Assembly (NCBI GenBank): GCA_014730285.1 | Contig: WJIM01000027.1 | Location: forward strand, 1 to 12,841 | Direction: 5' to 3' | DNA: 12,841 nt | From: Candidatus Zixiibacteriota bacterium | Lineage (GTDB): Bacteria; Zixibacteria; MSB-5A5; JAABVY01 | In this document: in pieces, positions 6,376 through 12,841 of the stretch | How the letters are laid out: each line of letters opens with the position of its first letter | Position numbering within the stretch: the first letter of the stretch is position 1 | Program-made: the position numbers and the translations under genes | Notes under the pieces: model-generated | What the model was told of the DNA's origin: nothing | Database searches by the model: none | The model's input: the letters and a program-made list of their open reading frames with translations, nothing else

Positions 6376-7356
6376 CTATTCCCCGCGGGTGACCTTGCGC
6401 AAAAACTCGCCGGTTATTTCGAAGAATTTGACCGGCTCTTCGATAAACGGCCGGTGGCCGGATTTGTCGAAGATCACAAGCTCGGCATCAGGAAGCGCCT
6501 TGACAATCTCAGTTTGCGCCGCCGGGGGACATACACGGTCGTAGCGTCCTGTCATAATTAGCGCCGGGCAATCGACTACACTAAGAAGCGCCACTGTCTC
6601 CACACCCTTCAATGTTCCATTGACAGTCCATTCCGGATCATCGCCTACTATCGTAGTATAGACATCATAATTGAAACCAACTGATGTTGAATCGCTGAAC
6701 ATACTCCAAAACGGTACAATCTTTTCATTATTTTCCGGGTGATAGTAATACATTTCAAGCAAGTCCGGGAAAACATTCTCATACACCGCGTCAGAGGTCA
6801 GAAAACCGTTGGCATGCAAGGTCGAAATCGTATCCCACGCATCGGGATAATGCCGTCTCATGAAATACTTAACCCCGTCGATATTATGCTCCTGAAAATC
6901 CTTCTCACCCGATAAGGCTCCGGTGGTCAAAAGCGCCATTGTATTCTCCGGATGAGTGGCGGCATACAGAAGCGCAACCATACTTCCGTAGGAGTGCCCG
7001 TAGACTATGATCTTGTCCACTCCCAGATCTTTTCTGACAGCATCTATATCGAGCACATCTTTTTCAGGCGAGTAGGCGTTGGGAATAGAATCGAGTATTT
7101 CGGATTTACCGCGTCCCCGATTGTGGACATATACCAGCTTGCCATACGGCAGCCAGAGTTGATGCGTGCCTCTATAGAAGGAGGGGCTGCCGCCGGGTCC
7201 TCCGGCTATCATGATAATCGGTATTCCCTCTCCCTCGGTTTCGTAGTAAATCCGCACTCCGTCGGAGGTGGTGACGTTGTGTGATGTGACCTCTCCGGCT
7301 GTCAACGGGACCGCAATCAAAAATAGCAGCGTTGTAGATATAAATAACCTTTTCAT
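6376..7356 (-). CDS. Exported alpha/beta hydrolase, proline iminopeptidase-like (S33 family)
   Basis: A 326-residue serine hydrolase with a signal peptide (residues 1-21: Lys-Arg, then a Leu/Ile/Phe-rich core ending in LTAGE), so it should act in the periplasm or outside. The fold is plain: oxyanion loop GGPGGSP (52-58), HNRGRGKS (78-85, compare DQRGxGxS), nucleophile elbow GHSYGS with Ser122, acid Asp273 in GRYDRVCPP, and His301 in KSGHRPFIEEP. This matches prolyl aminopeptidase-like S33 enzymes, which release N-terminal proline or cleave small esters; the exact substrate is not readable. The start at 7356 was preferred over an ATG 66 bases upstream because GGGAGGA sits right before it and the signal peptide begins there. 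It runs in the same direction as the oligopeptidase gene but is separated from it by 400 bases and a terminator. Confidence 0.88.
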   Translation of the reverse strand: MKRLFISTTLLFLIAVPLTAGEVTSHNVTTSDGVRIYYETEGEGIPIIMIAGGPGGSPSFYRGTHQLWLPYGKLVYVHNRGRGKSEILDSIPNAYSPEKDVLDIDAVRKDLGVDKIIVYGHSYGSMVALLYAATHPENTMALLTTGALSGEKDFQEHNIDGVKYFMRRHYPDAWDTISTLHANGFLTSDAVYENVFPDLLEMYYYHPENNEKIVPFWSMFSDSTSVGFNYDVYTTIVGDDPEWTVNGTLKGVETVALLSVVDCPALIMTGRYDRVCPPAAQTEIVKALPDAELVIFDKSGHRPFIEEPVKFFEITGEFLRKVTRGE

Positions 7357-7360
7357 AATT

Positions 7361-7367
7361 TCCTCCC
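7361..7367 (-). promoter_or_regulatory. Ribosome binding site deciding the hydrolase start
   Basis: Minus-strand GGGAGGA lies about 5 bases before the ATG at 7356. The upstream ATG at 7422 has no comparable site and would bury the signal peptide. Confidence 0.8.
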
Positions 7368-7394
7368 AAATGGATAATAGATTCAGCCACCAGA

Positions 7395-7422
7395 AAGATA
7401 AAAATAAAAAGCCGGGCGGCAA
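7395..7422 (-). promoter_or_regulatory. Possible sigma70 promoter of the hydrolase gene
   Basis: Minus-strand TTGCCG (7422-7417) and TATCTT (7400-7395), 16 bases apart, each match the consensus at 4 of 6 positions. The leader would be about 30 bases. It overlaps the alternative upstream ATG, another argument against that start. Confidence 0.35.
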
Positions 7423-7440
7423 TCATAATATCCTTCAGCC

Positions 7441-7612
7441 GTTATTCCGGGGGAGTTCCGCCAAAGGTGAGGACGACCGTGGGAATCTCCGTGTTTGCCT
7501 GAAGAATGATAGCGGAGATCTCCACGTCGCTTCTCTCCTCGCGATGACAAAATTCGGTCGAGATACACGTCCAAAGCGAGTTTGGGCGTGCCACCCAGGG
7601 GATTGAAACCGC
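7441..7612. repeat. Dispersed intergenic repeat of the 'GTCATCGCGAGGAG...GCGACGTGG' type
   Basis: Part of the 400-base gap without a gene between the hydrolase and the oligopeptidase. Read on the minus strand from 7548, GTCATCGCGAGGAGAGAAGCGACG is followed by TGGAGATCTCC. This is a wording seen in multicopy intergenic elements of many bacteria. The two inner arms, 7478-7490 and 7514-7526, pair at 11 of 13 positions. To the right, GCGAGTTTGGGCGTGCCACCC (7576-7596) looks like a second repeat module joined to the first. Short open frames here in all frames (for example one encoding FVIARREATWRS) are by-products of the repeat, not genes. Confidence 0.6.
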
Positions 7613-7625
7613 TGCAAATGCATGT

Positions 7626-7680
7626 AAAAAAAGCGCAGGATCACAACCTCCTATTTTATCGGAGGCCAGAACCCTGCGCT
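7626..7680 (-). terminator. Intrinsic terminator downstream of the oligopeptidase gene
   Basis: On the minus strand AGCGCAGG (7680-7673) pairs with CCTGCGCT (7639-7632). A second inner stem, CCTCC (7665-7661) with GGAGG (7651-7647), lies inside, and seven T follow (7632-7626). It is the first T-tailed stem after the oligopeptidase stop at 7757. Confidence 0.78.
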
Positions 7681-7694
7681 GCAATTAAGTTCAA

Positions 7695-7739
7695 CTTTCA
7701 GTTCTAATCCCGCTCAAAGAGCGGGACAGGAACTGAAAG
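7695..7739. repeat. Two-part perfect hairpin after the oligopeptidase stop
   Basis: CTTTCAGTTC (7695-7704) pairs with GAACTGAAAG (7730-7739) over 10 bases. After a symmetric 3x3 internal loop, TCCCGCTC (7708-7715) pairs with GAGCGGGA (7719-7726) over 8 bases around an AAA loop. There is no T tract on either side, so it is not a classical terminator. It could protect the mRNA 3' end or be another dispersed palindrome. Confidence 0.7.
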
Positions 7740-7756
7740 AGCATATATAGCTATTT

Positions 7757-9901
7757 CTAACTGTCTATTCCGAAATGGTCCAGAATGAAGACATACTCAA
7801 ATGCCAGATCCTTGAGATAATCATAACGACCCGAGGCGCCCATATGTCCTGCGCCCATATTGGTCTTCAAAAGCAGCGGGTTGTCATCGGTCTTCATTTG
7901 CCGCATCTTTGCTACCCACTTGGCCGGTTCCCAGAAGGCTACACGGGGGTCGTTGAGCCCGGTGGTAACCAGCATAGCAGGATACTCTTTGGCCTCGACA
8001 TTATCATAGGGTGAATACTTGAGCATGTACTTGTAATACTCTTCCTCCTGCGGATTGCCCAGCTCCTCCCATTCGATAGTCGTAAGCGGAATAGAAGGAT
8101 CCAAGAGGGTGTTGATGATGTCGACAAAGGGAACATGCGCAATCACGACCTCAAAAAGATCGGGACGCATATTCATGGCCGCGCCGACAGTTGTACCGCC
8201 CGCCGAGCCGCCTACTAAGACCAGCTTCTCGGCTGAAGTATAATTCTCTTCAATCAGATACTCTGAGCTGGAGATAACATCCTCGAATGTATTGATTTTC
8301 TGCATTTTCTTGCCGGAGTCATACCACTCACGTCCCATCTCACCGCCTCCTCTAACGTGTGCGATACAGAATGCAAAACCGCGATTCAGAAGGCTCAGGC
8401 GGCTGGAGGAGAACCAGGGATCGAGTGAATTTCCATAGGCGCCGTAGACATAGAAATACATCGGATTGGTACCGTCTTTCTTGAAGTTATCCTTGCGGTA
8501 CATGATCGAGATCGGAATCTTAGCCCCGTCATTGCCTGTGGCAAAAACGCGCTCAGATGCATACTGGGTTTTGTCGTATCCGCCCAGGACCTCGCGCTGT
8601 TTCTTGAGTTCCATCTCCTTGGTATTCATGTCGTAATCAAAAACGGACTGCGGTGTGACCAAAGAAACATAATCCAGACGCACCTTTTTGGATTTGAATT
8701 CAGGAGTTGATCCCGGGCTGACTGAATATACCGGCTCGGGGAATTCGACATAATGCTTTTCGCCTGTCCCGAAATTCCTGATCTGCACCTGGCGTAAACC
8801 GTCGGCACGTTCCCAGACCACCATGTGATCCTCGAACAGATCGATATAATCCAGCTTAACATCTTCGCGATGCGGGATAACCTCGGACCAGTTATCCTTG
8901 CCGGGATTTTCGACCGGAGCCTTCATCAGCTTGAAATTTGTGGCGTTGTCATTGGTGACAATGTACCAGGTGCCCTTGTAATGGTCTATAGAATATTCCA
9001 GGCCGCGGGTACGGGGATGTACGATTTTGAACTTTCCGGTGGGATTATCGGCGTCGAGGAAATAGTATTCATCGGTGCCGCGTGTACCGGTTGCCATAAT
9101 CAAATATTCGTCATCCTTGGTTTTGCCCACACCCATCCAGTACATATCATCGGTTTCGTGATACACCAGCGCGTCATTCTCTTGCTCTGTGGCGAGTTTG
9201 TGGCGGAACAGCTTGAAGGGGCGGTTGGCGCTGTCACGGATTGTATAGAACAAGGTCTGGTTATCATTGGCCCATTCCACCGAATAACCGCAATTTTTGA
9301 TTATGTCGGGATGAAGGTCGCCCGATTCCAGGTCCTTCACGAACAGGGTGAAATTCTCGAATCCGGTAGTGTCGATCGTGTAGGCCAGAAGCTGCTGGCT
9401 GGGACTGATTTTCATCAGGCCGATATCCATATAGTCATAGCTTTTGGCCAAAACGTTCTGGTCGAGATAAATCTCCTCCTCGGCCTCCAGGCTGCCCTTC
9501 TTGCGGCAGTAGATCGGATAATCCTTGCCCTCCTCGGTGCGCGAGTAGTAGTAGTAATCGCCCAGACGGTAGGGGACATTGATATCGGTTTCCTTGATAC
9601 GGCTCAGGATTTCCTCGTACATATCCTCCTGGAAATCCTCGGTATGAGCCATAACTTTCTCGAGATATTCGTTTTCGGCTTCGAGGTAAGCGATAACATT
9701 GGAATCTTCCTTGTCACGCAGCCAGTAGTAATCATCCACACGGATATCACCGTGAAGCGTATCCACATGCGGTTTCTTTTCCGCTGTGGGCGGGACTGCC
9801 GCCTCCTGCTTCTCACCGGAACATGATATGCTCACGACCAGACACAGGCCTGCCAGTCCGAGGAGAATGGCTCTCCATGCGTTCATCCTTCTGGATATCA
9901 T
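7757..9901 (-). CDS. ptrB: Exported oligopeptidase B-like prolyl oligopeptidase (S9A)
   Basis: A 714-residue serine peptidase with a beta-propeller (about 75-440) and a C-terminal alpha/beta hydrolase domain (about 450-714). The opening DDYYWLRDKE (56-65) is typical of S9A. The catalytic triad is visible: Ser566 in GGSAGG, Asp651 in LNDPRVAFWEPAKW, His686 in GAGHMGASGRY. VRGGGEMGREWYDSGK (516-531) and EWEELGNP (610-617) point to oligopeptidase B, where Glu residues of the EWEE motif are thought to select basic P1 residues, giving trypsin-like cleavage of short peptides. Classical OpB is cytosolic and about 690 residues. This one begins with a hydrophobic leader (residues 10-26) ending in SIS-Cys27, so it is probably exported and perhaps a lipoprotein, although Ser at -3 is off the lipobox consensus. 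The start is supported by AAGGAG 7 bases upstream. Confidence 0.93.
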   Translation of the reverse strand: MISRRMNAWRAILLGLAGLCLVVSISCSGEKQEAAVPPTAEKKPHVDTLHGDIRVDDYYWLRDKEDSNVIAYLEAENEYLEKVMAHTEDFQEDMYEEILSRIKETDINVPYRLGDYYYYSRTEEGKDYPIYCRKKGSLEAEEEIYLDQNVLAKSYDYMDIGLMKISPSQQLLAYTIDTTGFENFTLFVKDLESGDLHPDIIKNCGYSVEWANDNQTLFYTIRDSANRPFKLFRHKLATEQENDALVYHETDDMYWMGVGKTKDDEYLIMATGTRGTDEYYFLDADNPTGKFKIVHPRTRGLEYSIDHYKGTWYIVTNDNATNFKLMKAPVENPGKDNWSEVIPHREDVKLDYIDLFEDHMVVWERADGLRQVQIRNFGTGEKHYVEFPEPVYSVSPGSTPEFKSKKVRLDYVSLVTPQSVFDYDMNTKEMELKKQREVLGGYDKTQYASERVFATGNDGAKIPISIMYRKDNFKKDGTNPMYFYVYGAYGNSLDPWFSSSRLSLLNRGFAFCIAHVRGGGEMGREWYDSGKKMQKINTFEDVISSSEYLIEENYTSAEKLVLVGGSAGGTTVGAAMNMRPDLFEVVIAHVPFVDIINTLLDPSIPLTTIEWEELGNPQEEEYYKYMLKYSPYDNVEAKEYPAMLVTTGLNDPRVAFWEPAKWVAKMRQMKTDDNPLLLKTNMGAGHMGASGRYDYLKDLAFEYVFILDHFGIDS

Positions 9902-10220
9902 CTAAAATCTCCTTAACGGGTAATAATGGTTAATTATTTCCAAACTGAAATCAGCAAAGGGTTAAAATCTCTAAATGCATTCCAAATGTCAATAGAAAGA
10001 TGATTCGATATATTCTAATAATGCAAATTCATTTTATGCGTTCCCTCAATAGGATTTAATACGAAGGTCGGCCTTAATGGTTTCCATAACTTTTTAGCGG
10101 AACTCAAGGCAAATATCTATTATTATTGTGTTGATGTGTAATCGCTTGGCTTTTCACTGAGCGCATGCATATTGAACATTTCGGTAATAGAATTGTTGTT
10201 GTAAAAGGAAAGGATGGCAG
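9902..10220. other. Gap of 319 bases without a gene between divergent genes
   Basis: AT-rich and without a convincing open frame. The minus-strand ribosome binding site AAGGAG (9914-9909) of the oligopeptidase is at the left end. A perfect minus-strand -35 TTGACA (9992-9987) could serve that gene, but the -10 position (GATTTT, 9969-9964) is poor. For the plus-strand HMA lipoprotein only its ribosome binding site AAAGGA (10209-10214) is clear; I see no good -35/-10 pair. Confidence 0.5.
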
Positions 10221-10544
10221 ATGAAAATGAAGACGGCTATTTTAATCGGGGCGTCTGTTTTTATGGCAGTTGCTTGTTTAATTTCCTGTTCCGAGGGTAA
10301 AACCGAGGAGACGGTAATTGATTTCAAGATCGAGGGCATGACATGTAATCACTGTGTGGAGAATGTGACCAAGGCATTACAGACGGTTGAGGGTGTCGAT
10401 ACCGCTGTTGTCTATTTTGAAACCGATTCAGCGGTTGTCCATTACAAAGACAAAAAGCCTTCCGAGGAAGCCCTGATTAAAGCAGTGGAAAAGGCCGGGT
10501 ACGGAGCAGAGATTGTTTCTGAGCTAACACCCCGGGACAAATAG
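10221..10544 (+). CDS. HMA-domain metal-binding lipoprotein (MerP/CopZ-like fold)
   Basis: A 107-residue protein with a lipoprotein signal: a Lys-rich start, a hydrophobic stretch, and a perfect lipobox Leu20-Ile-Ser-Cys23. The mature part (about 30-98) is one HMA domain beginning VIDFKIEGMTCNHCVENV, with metal-binding Cys42 and Cys45 in GMTCNHC, and ending in the KAVEKAGYGA helix typical of the fold. HMA domains pass Cu(I), Hg(II) or Zn(II) between proteins. Membrane anchoring would place this one on the periplasmic side, like MerP, capturing or shuttling metal outside the cytosol. AAAGGA at 10209-10214, 6 bases before the ATG, supports the start. A second HMA gene follows after a hairpin; no metal ATPase lies in the window. 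The metal is not readable from sequence. Confidence 0.88.
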   Translation: MKMKTAILIGASVFMAVACLISCSEGKTEETVIDFKIEGMTCNHCVENVTKALQTVEGVDTAVVYFETDSAVVHYKDKKPSEEALIKAVEKAGYGAEIVSELTPRDK

Positions 10545-10560
10545 ACTATTTTTGAAATTT

Positions 10561-10586
10561 CGCGGCGTATGAGGACATACGCCGCG
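10561..10586 (+). other. Perfect 11-bp intercistronic hairpin between the two HMA genes
   Basis: CGCGGCGTATG (10561-10571) pairs perfectly with CATACGCCGCG (10576-10586) around an AGGA loop. No T tract follows, so it may act as an mRNA stability or attenuation element instead of a full terminator. It lies 16 bases after the upstream stop codon. Confidence 0.65.
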
Positions 10587-10628
10587 CAGGATTTGTAATA
10601 AATCGAATTCAAGAAAGGTGGGATAGAG

Positions 10629-10853
10629 ATGAAACGTCTGAAGATTACCGGCATGAAGTGTGCCGAATGTGCTCAAACTGTCAAGAATTCGCTGGAAAAG
10701 GTCGACGGGGTCGATTCGGCTCTGGTGGACTTCGATATTGACGAGGCCACGATTACGTTCGAGGGCAGCGGCCCCAATGACGAGGCGCTGATTACGGCGG
10801 TCAAGGACTCTGGCTATTCGGCTGATGTGATCACTCCGACCTCGAAGAAATAA
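10629..10853 (+). CDS. CopZ-like cytosolic HMA metallochaperone
   Basis: A 74-residue single HMA domain with no signal peptide, hence cytosolic. MKRLKITGMKCAECAQTV holds the metal site Cys11 and Cys14 in GMKCAEC. The beta-alpha-beta-beta-alpha-beta layout fits: VDGVDSALVDFD, EATITF, and the final helix ALITAVKDSGYSA. Length matches CopZ (about 68-75). Such proteins carry Cu(I), less often other soft metals, to a P-type ATPase or sensor. A purine-rich ribosome binding site (AAAGGTGGGA, 10614-10623) precedes the ATG. It shares direction and probably transcript with the upstream HMA lipoprotein, suggesting one chaperone on each side of the membrane. The two domains are clearly diverged, so this is not a recent duplication. 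Confidence 0.9.
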   Translation: MKRLKITGMKCAECAQTVKNSLEKVDGVDSALVDFDIDEATITFEGSGPNDEALITAVKDSGYSADVITPTSKK

Positions 10854-10872
10854 ATGAGCACATAAAAATTAG

Positions 10873-10915
10873 TGGGCGGCAGGTAAAAATCTATCCTGCC
10901 GCCCATTTGTATTTT
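10873..10915. terminator. Bidirectional intrinsic terminator between convergent genes
   Basis: TGGGCGGCAGG (10873-10883) pairs perfectly with CCTGCCGCCCA (10895-10905) over 11 bases with an 11-base loop. T-rich sequence follows on the plus strand (TTTGTATTTT), and the minus-strand exit reads CTAATTTTTATG. It can serve both the HMA operon and the FAD oxidase gene. Confidence 0.78.
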
Positions 10916-10928
10916 GTCATTTTATCAA

Positions 10929-12365
10929 CTATTTACTGCCGTTGCCCGAAAGATTCATAAAACCGCGGAAGAAATTGTCGGGATCGTATTTGGTTTTGAT
11001 ATCTTTCAGTCTCCGATAATTGGGACCGTAGGTCTTGGCCAGCATCTCCTCACCCTCCTCGGCGAAACCGGGGAAGTTGAGATAGAGTCCGGCATCGAGA
11101 TCATTCTTGAACTCATCATGGATATCCCGCGCCCATTGAATATTGGCCTCGGAATCGTCGGGATCGTTCCAGTTGGCCTCGATTCCAATCATGTACGGCG
11201 CATTTCGCTGATAAAATGCCGTACTCTCGGGATCGACACGATTGACCTTGCCGCCCAGAGCCCAGACATCGACTGAGGACAGAGGCGAGGGCCTTTTTTT
11301 TGCATGCTCCGTTATGCGTTCGATTATATTATCGTTGACTTCATTAATGTAAACCGATTTCCAGTAATAATGCCTGCCATTGGGAAAATCCTCATCCAGA
11401 ACCTTCTGGATTTCCTTGAATGGCATCTTTTCGCTCAGATCAGCGATTGGCTCGGCTATTTTCCTGAAGGGCGCGATTACTTTCTCACCTTCATCCGGAT
11501 CACCCGTAAAGCATCCCAATGATACCAGGACCGGTTCTCCGCGGTATTCTTCGGGGATGAAGTCGGCATCCGGTGCGCTCCAGAATACCTCAATAATGCC
11601 GAATTCCTCAGGAGTGTCCTGTATATTATCGCGGAAGTATTCCATACATTTTTTCGCTTCGGAAAGCGGGTAAATGGTAAACAAAAGCCAGACCTCCGAT
11701 TCAATCGGATGCAGTCTGAATTCAAATTCCGTTGCCACACCAAAATTTCCGCCTCCCCCACGCAATGCCCAGAAAAGATCCGAGTTTTCGCTATTGCTGG
11801 CCCGGATTACTTTGCCGTCCGCGGTAACAATCTCAACCGATATCAAATTATCCGAGGCAAGCCCGTGTTTGCGCGAATTCCATCCGAAACCACCGTGGAG
11901 TGTGAGTCCGGCTACGCCGGTCTCAGAAACCACTCCAATCGGCGCGATCAGGTTATAGGGACTTGTAGCTTCGTCCAGATCGCCTAGTTTTGCGCCGCCC
12001 TGTACCCGGGCGATATGTTTATCTGGATCAACCTCAACACTGTTCATTTGTGTAAGGTCTATCACCAGGCCTTCGTCACAAATCGATTTTCCGGCCACAT
12101 GATGTCCCCCGGAACGAATACTTGTCATCAGATTATGTTTGCGGCTGAAATTGACCGCAGCGACAACATCGTCTCTGTCCTTACATCTGGCAATTAGTGA
12201 CGGTTTACGGTCGATCATGCCATTCCAGATCGACCTGCTTTCATCATAAGCGGTGTCTGAAGACCTTATTACGTCCCCCTTTAAACTCGACTCGAATCTT
12301 TCCACATCGGATGAAGATAAGGCCATTTTCTCTCCTGCCAGTGTCTGCATATTTACTGACGTCAT
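10929..12365 (-). CDS. FAD-linked oxidase, berberine-bridge enzyme (BBE) type
   Basis: A 478-residue flavin-dependent oxidoreductase of the FAD_binding_4 plus BBE class, which oxidises alcohols, sugars or alkaloid-like amines using O2 or another acceptor. The FAD domain (about 55-225) shows RSGGHHVAGKS (84-94), where His88 is the usual site of covalent 8-alpha-histidyl FAD, then TGVAGLTLHGGFGW (149-162) and the hallmark DLFWALRGGGGNFGV (196-210). The C-terminal BBE motif is clear: YLNFPG, TYGPNYRRLKDIKTKYDPDNFF (445-466). The second covalent attachment Cys of plant BBE is absent, so one covalent bond is expected, as in many bacterial members. His157 replaces the first Gly of the usual LGGG. 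No signal peptide, so cytosolic. AGGGGAG upstream supports the start. Substrate unknown; it may be linked to the neighbouring dehydrogenase. Confidence 0.92.
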   Translation of the reverse strand: MTSVNMQTLAGEKMALSSSDVERFESSLKGDVIRSSDTAYDESRSIWNGMIDRKPSLIARCKDRDDVVAAVNFSRKHNLMTSIRSGGHHVAGKSICDEGLVIDLTQMNSVEVDPDKHIARVQGGAKLGDLDEATSPYNLIAPIGVVSETGVAGLTLHGGFGWNSRKHGLASDNLISVEIVTADGKVIRASNSENSDLFWALRGGGGNFGVATEFEFRLHPIESEVWLLFTIYPLSEAKKCMEYFRDNIQDTPEEFGIIEVFWSAPDADFIPEEYRGEPVLVSLGCFTGDPDEGEKVIAPFRKIAEPIADLSEKMPFKEIQKVLDEDFPNGRHYYWKSVYINEVNDNIIERITEHAKKRPSPLSSVDVWALGGKVNRVDPESTAFYQRNAPYMIGIEANWNDPDDSEANIQWARDIHDEFKNDLDAGLYLNFPGFAEEGEEMLAKTYGPNYRRLKDIKTKYDPDNFFRGFMNLSGNGSK

Positions 12366-12372
12366 AATATCA

Positions 12373-12379
12373 CTCCCCT
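12373..12379 (-). promoter_or_regulatory. Ribosome binding site of the FAD oxidase gene
   Basis: Minus-strand AGGGGAG, 7 bases before the ATG at 12365, supports this start over the internal Met codons at positions 6 and 14. Confidence 0.75.
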
Positions 12380-12390
12380 GTCTAAATTGT

Positions 12391-12436
12391 GTTTAGTTTA
12401 TTAATATGATACTAAAATCATCCTGTTTTGTTTAGT
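12391..12436 (-). promoter_or_regulatory. Promoter of the FAD oxidase gene with TTTAGT half-sites
   Basis: On the minus strand TAAACA (12434-12429) and TATCAT (12411-12406) are 17 bases apart, matching consensus at 4 and 5 of 6 positions; the start would be near 12399. Three copies of one 6-base word surround it: TTTAGT at 12392-12397, its complement ACTAAA at 12411-12416, and TTTAGT at 12431-12436, spaced 19 and 20 bases. This arrangement suggests a repressor or activator site. Confidence 0.42.
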
Positions 12437-12491
12437 GTTTTTTGAGGCGGAGTGTGTATTTTTTTATAAGCTGTTAAACAGCAATATATTA

Positions 12492-12841
12492 CTATTCGCC
12501 GCCAAGCTGCTTTTTGGCGACTTTTGTGGCGATCTTGCGAGGAGCCAGGCGAATCGAGAAGATAAGCAGTTTATAGAACCAGCTTGGGATAATATTCCGT
12601 TTACCCTTCATTAAGGCCTTATAGCCAATCTCGGCAACCTGGTAAGCCTCCTGGGGAAACATGCTCTCCAGAGGTTTGCCCTCAACCTCTGCACGCTTAA
12701 AGAATTCTGTTTTGACCGGGCCGGGGCATAAAACAGTAACCGAAACCCCCGAGCCGTCAACTTCCTCGGCAATGGCTTCCGAAAAATGAATCACATAAGC
12801 CTTGCTGGCATAATATACCGCACTGTAGGGCCCGGCCACAT
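12492..12841 (-). CDS. Short-chain dehydrogenase/reductase (SDR), C-terminal part only
   Basis: The last 116 codons of a classical SDR that enters from the right edge; the true start lies outside the window. The frame opens with VAGPYSAVYYASKAY, whose Tyr-Ala-Ser-Lys is the YxxxK catalytic pair that relays protons from NAD(P)H. VLCPGPVKTEF is the PG motif after it, the usual nicotinamide-binding segment. The C-terminal tail, rich in Lys and Arg with an aliphatic segment (FYKLLIFSIRLAPRKI), resembles DltE/YqjQ-like SDRs and may associate with the membrane. A GTG codon at 12839 is just the Val before AGPYS and not a start. It lies upstream of the FAD oxidase gene in the same direction, 126 bases away, with a promoter candidate between them. 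Substrate unknown. Confidence 0.88.
   Translation of the reverse strand, partial: VAGPYSAVYYASKAYVIHFSEAIAEEVDGSGVSVTVLCPGPVKTEFFKRAEVEGKPLESMFPQEAYQVAEIGYKALMKGKRNIIPSWFYKLLIFSIRLAPRKIATKVAKKQLGGE

Noticed and set aside
7357..7422. Upstream ATG adding 22 residues to the alpha/beta hydrolase
   Set aside because: No ribosome binding site there, it would bury a clear signal peptide, and a good promoter candidate overlaps it; GGGAGGA precedes the ATG at 7356.
7599..7610. GGGATTGAAACC, reminiscent of the end of some CRISPR repeats
   Set aside because: Single copy, no spacer-repeat periodicity and no cas genes.
7435..7684. Several overlapping short open frames (for example with FVIARREATWRS)
   Set aside because: They are translations of a dispersed intergenic repeat and a terminator, a known source of false gene calls.
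8825..9826. A 333-codon open frame on the plus strand opposite the oligopeptidase gene
   Set aside because: It is antisense to a gene with a full catalytic triad and strong ribosome binding site; its translation is Ile/Val/Gly-rich without any family motif.
12468..12484. GCTGTTTAACAGC palindrome after the SDR stop as a terminator
   Set aside because: Only a 4-6 bp stem with almost no loop, and it is followed by A-rich, not T-rich, sequence on the minus strand.
12837..12839. GTG as the start of the SDR gene at the right edge
   Set aside because: The frame begins at the catalytic YxxxK region, so the Rossmann half must lie upstream outside the window; the GTG is an internal Val.

Overview
The window looks like the chromosome of an uncultivated Gram-negative bacterium with moderate GC, plausibly a candidate phylum near the FCB group such as Zixibacteria. 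That placement is only a guess. It rests on a secreted beta-helix protein, lipoprotein-type leaders, long palindromic dispersed repeats in the gaps, and an exported oligopeptidase B-like enzyme. No rRNA, tRNA, CRISPR array, transposase or phage gene is visible.

Layout. At the left edge is the N-terminal part of a secreted beta-helix protein (minus strand). A near-consensus sigma70 promoter then drives a tight plus-strand operon, rfbB-rfbA-RmlC-like epimerase, for dTDP-deoxyhexose synthesis; no rfbD/rmlD is present here. Its last gene overlaps tail to tail with a minus-strand YmdB-type phosphodiesterase homologue that has lost almost every metal ligand. Divergent from that gene, behind a sequence very like a sigma28 (FliA/SigD) promoter, are a soluble histidine kinase and a CheV-type CheW-receiver protein. 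This CheV carries an unusual acidic-then-lysine-rich C-terminal tail resembling histone H1. The pair ends at a strong intrinsic terminator.

The middle holds an intergenic palindromic repeat, an exported proline-iminopeptidase-like alpha/beta hydrolase (minus), a 400-base gap with a second dispersed repeat, a two-part hairpin and an intrinsic terminator, and then an exported oligopeptidase B homologue (minus) that this terminator serves.

The right part has two small heavy-metal-associated (HMA) domain proteins on the plus strand: one a predicted lipoprotein, one cytosolic, separated by a perfect 11-bp hairpin. A bidirectional terminator separates them from a convergent FAD-linked oxidase of the berberine-bridge type (minus), whose promoter region carries three evenly spaced TTTAGT/ACTAAA half-sites. 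The right edge cuts a short-chain dehydrogenase (minus).

The most interesting parts are the degenerate YmdB homologue, its divergent pairing with a putative sigma28-controlled kinase/CheV module, and the histone-like tail on that CheV. In Bacillus subtilis YmdB influences the motility/biofilm decision, so the neighbourhood could reflect a regulatory role kept after loss of catalysis. That is inference, not shown by the sequence.
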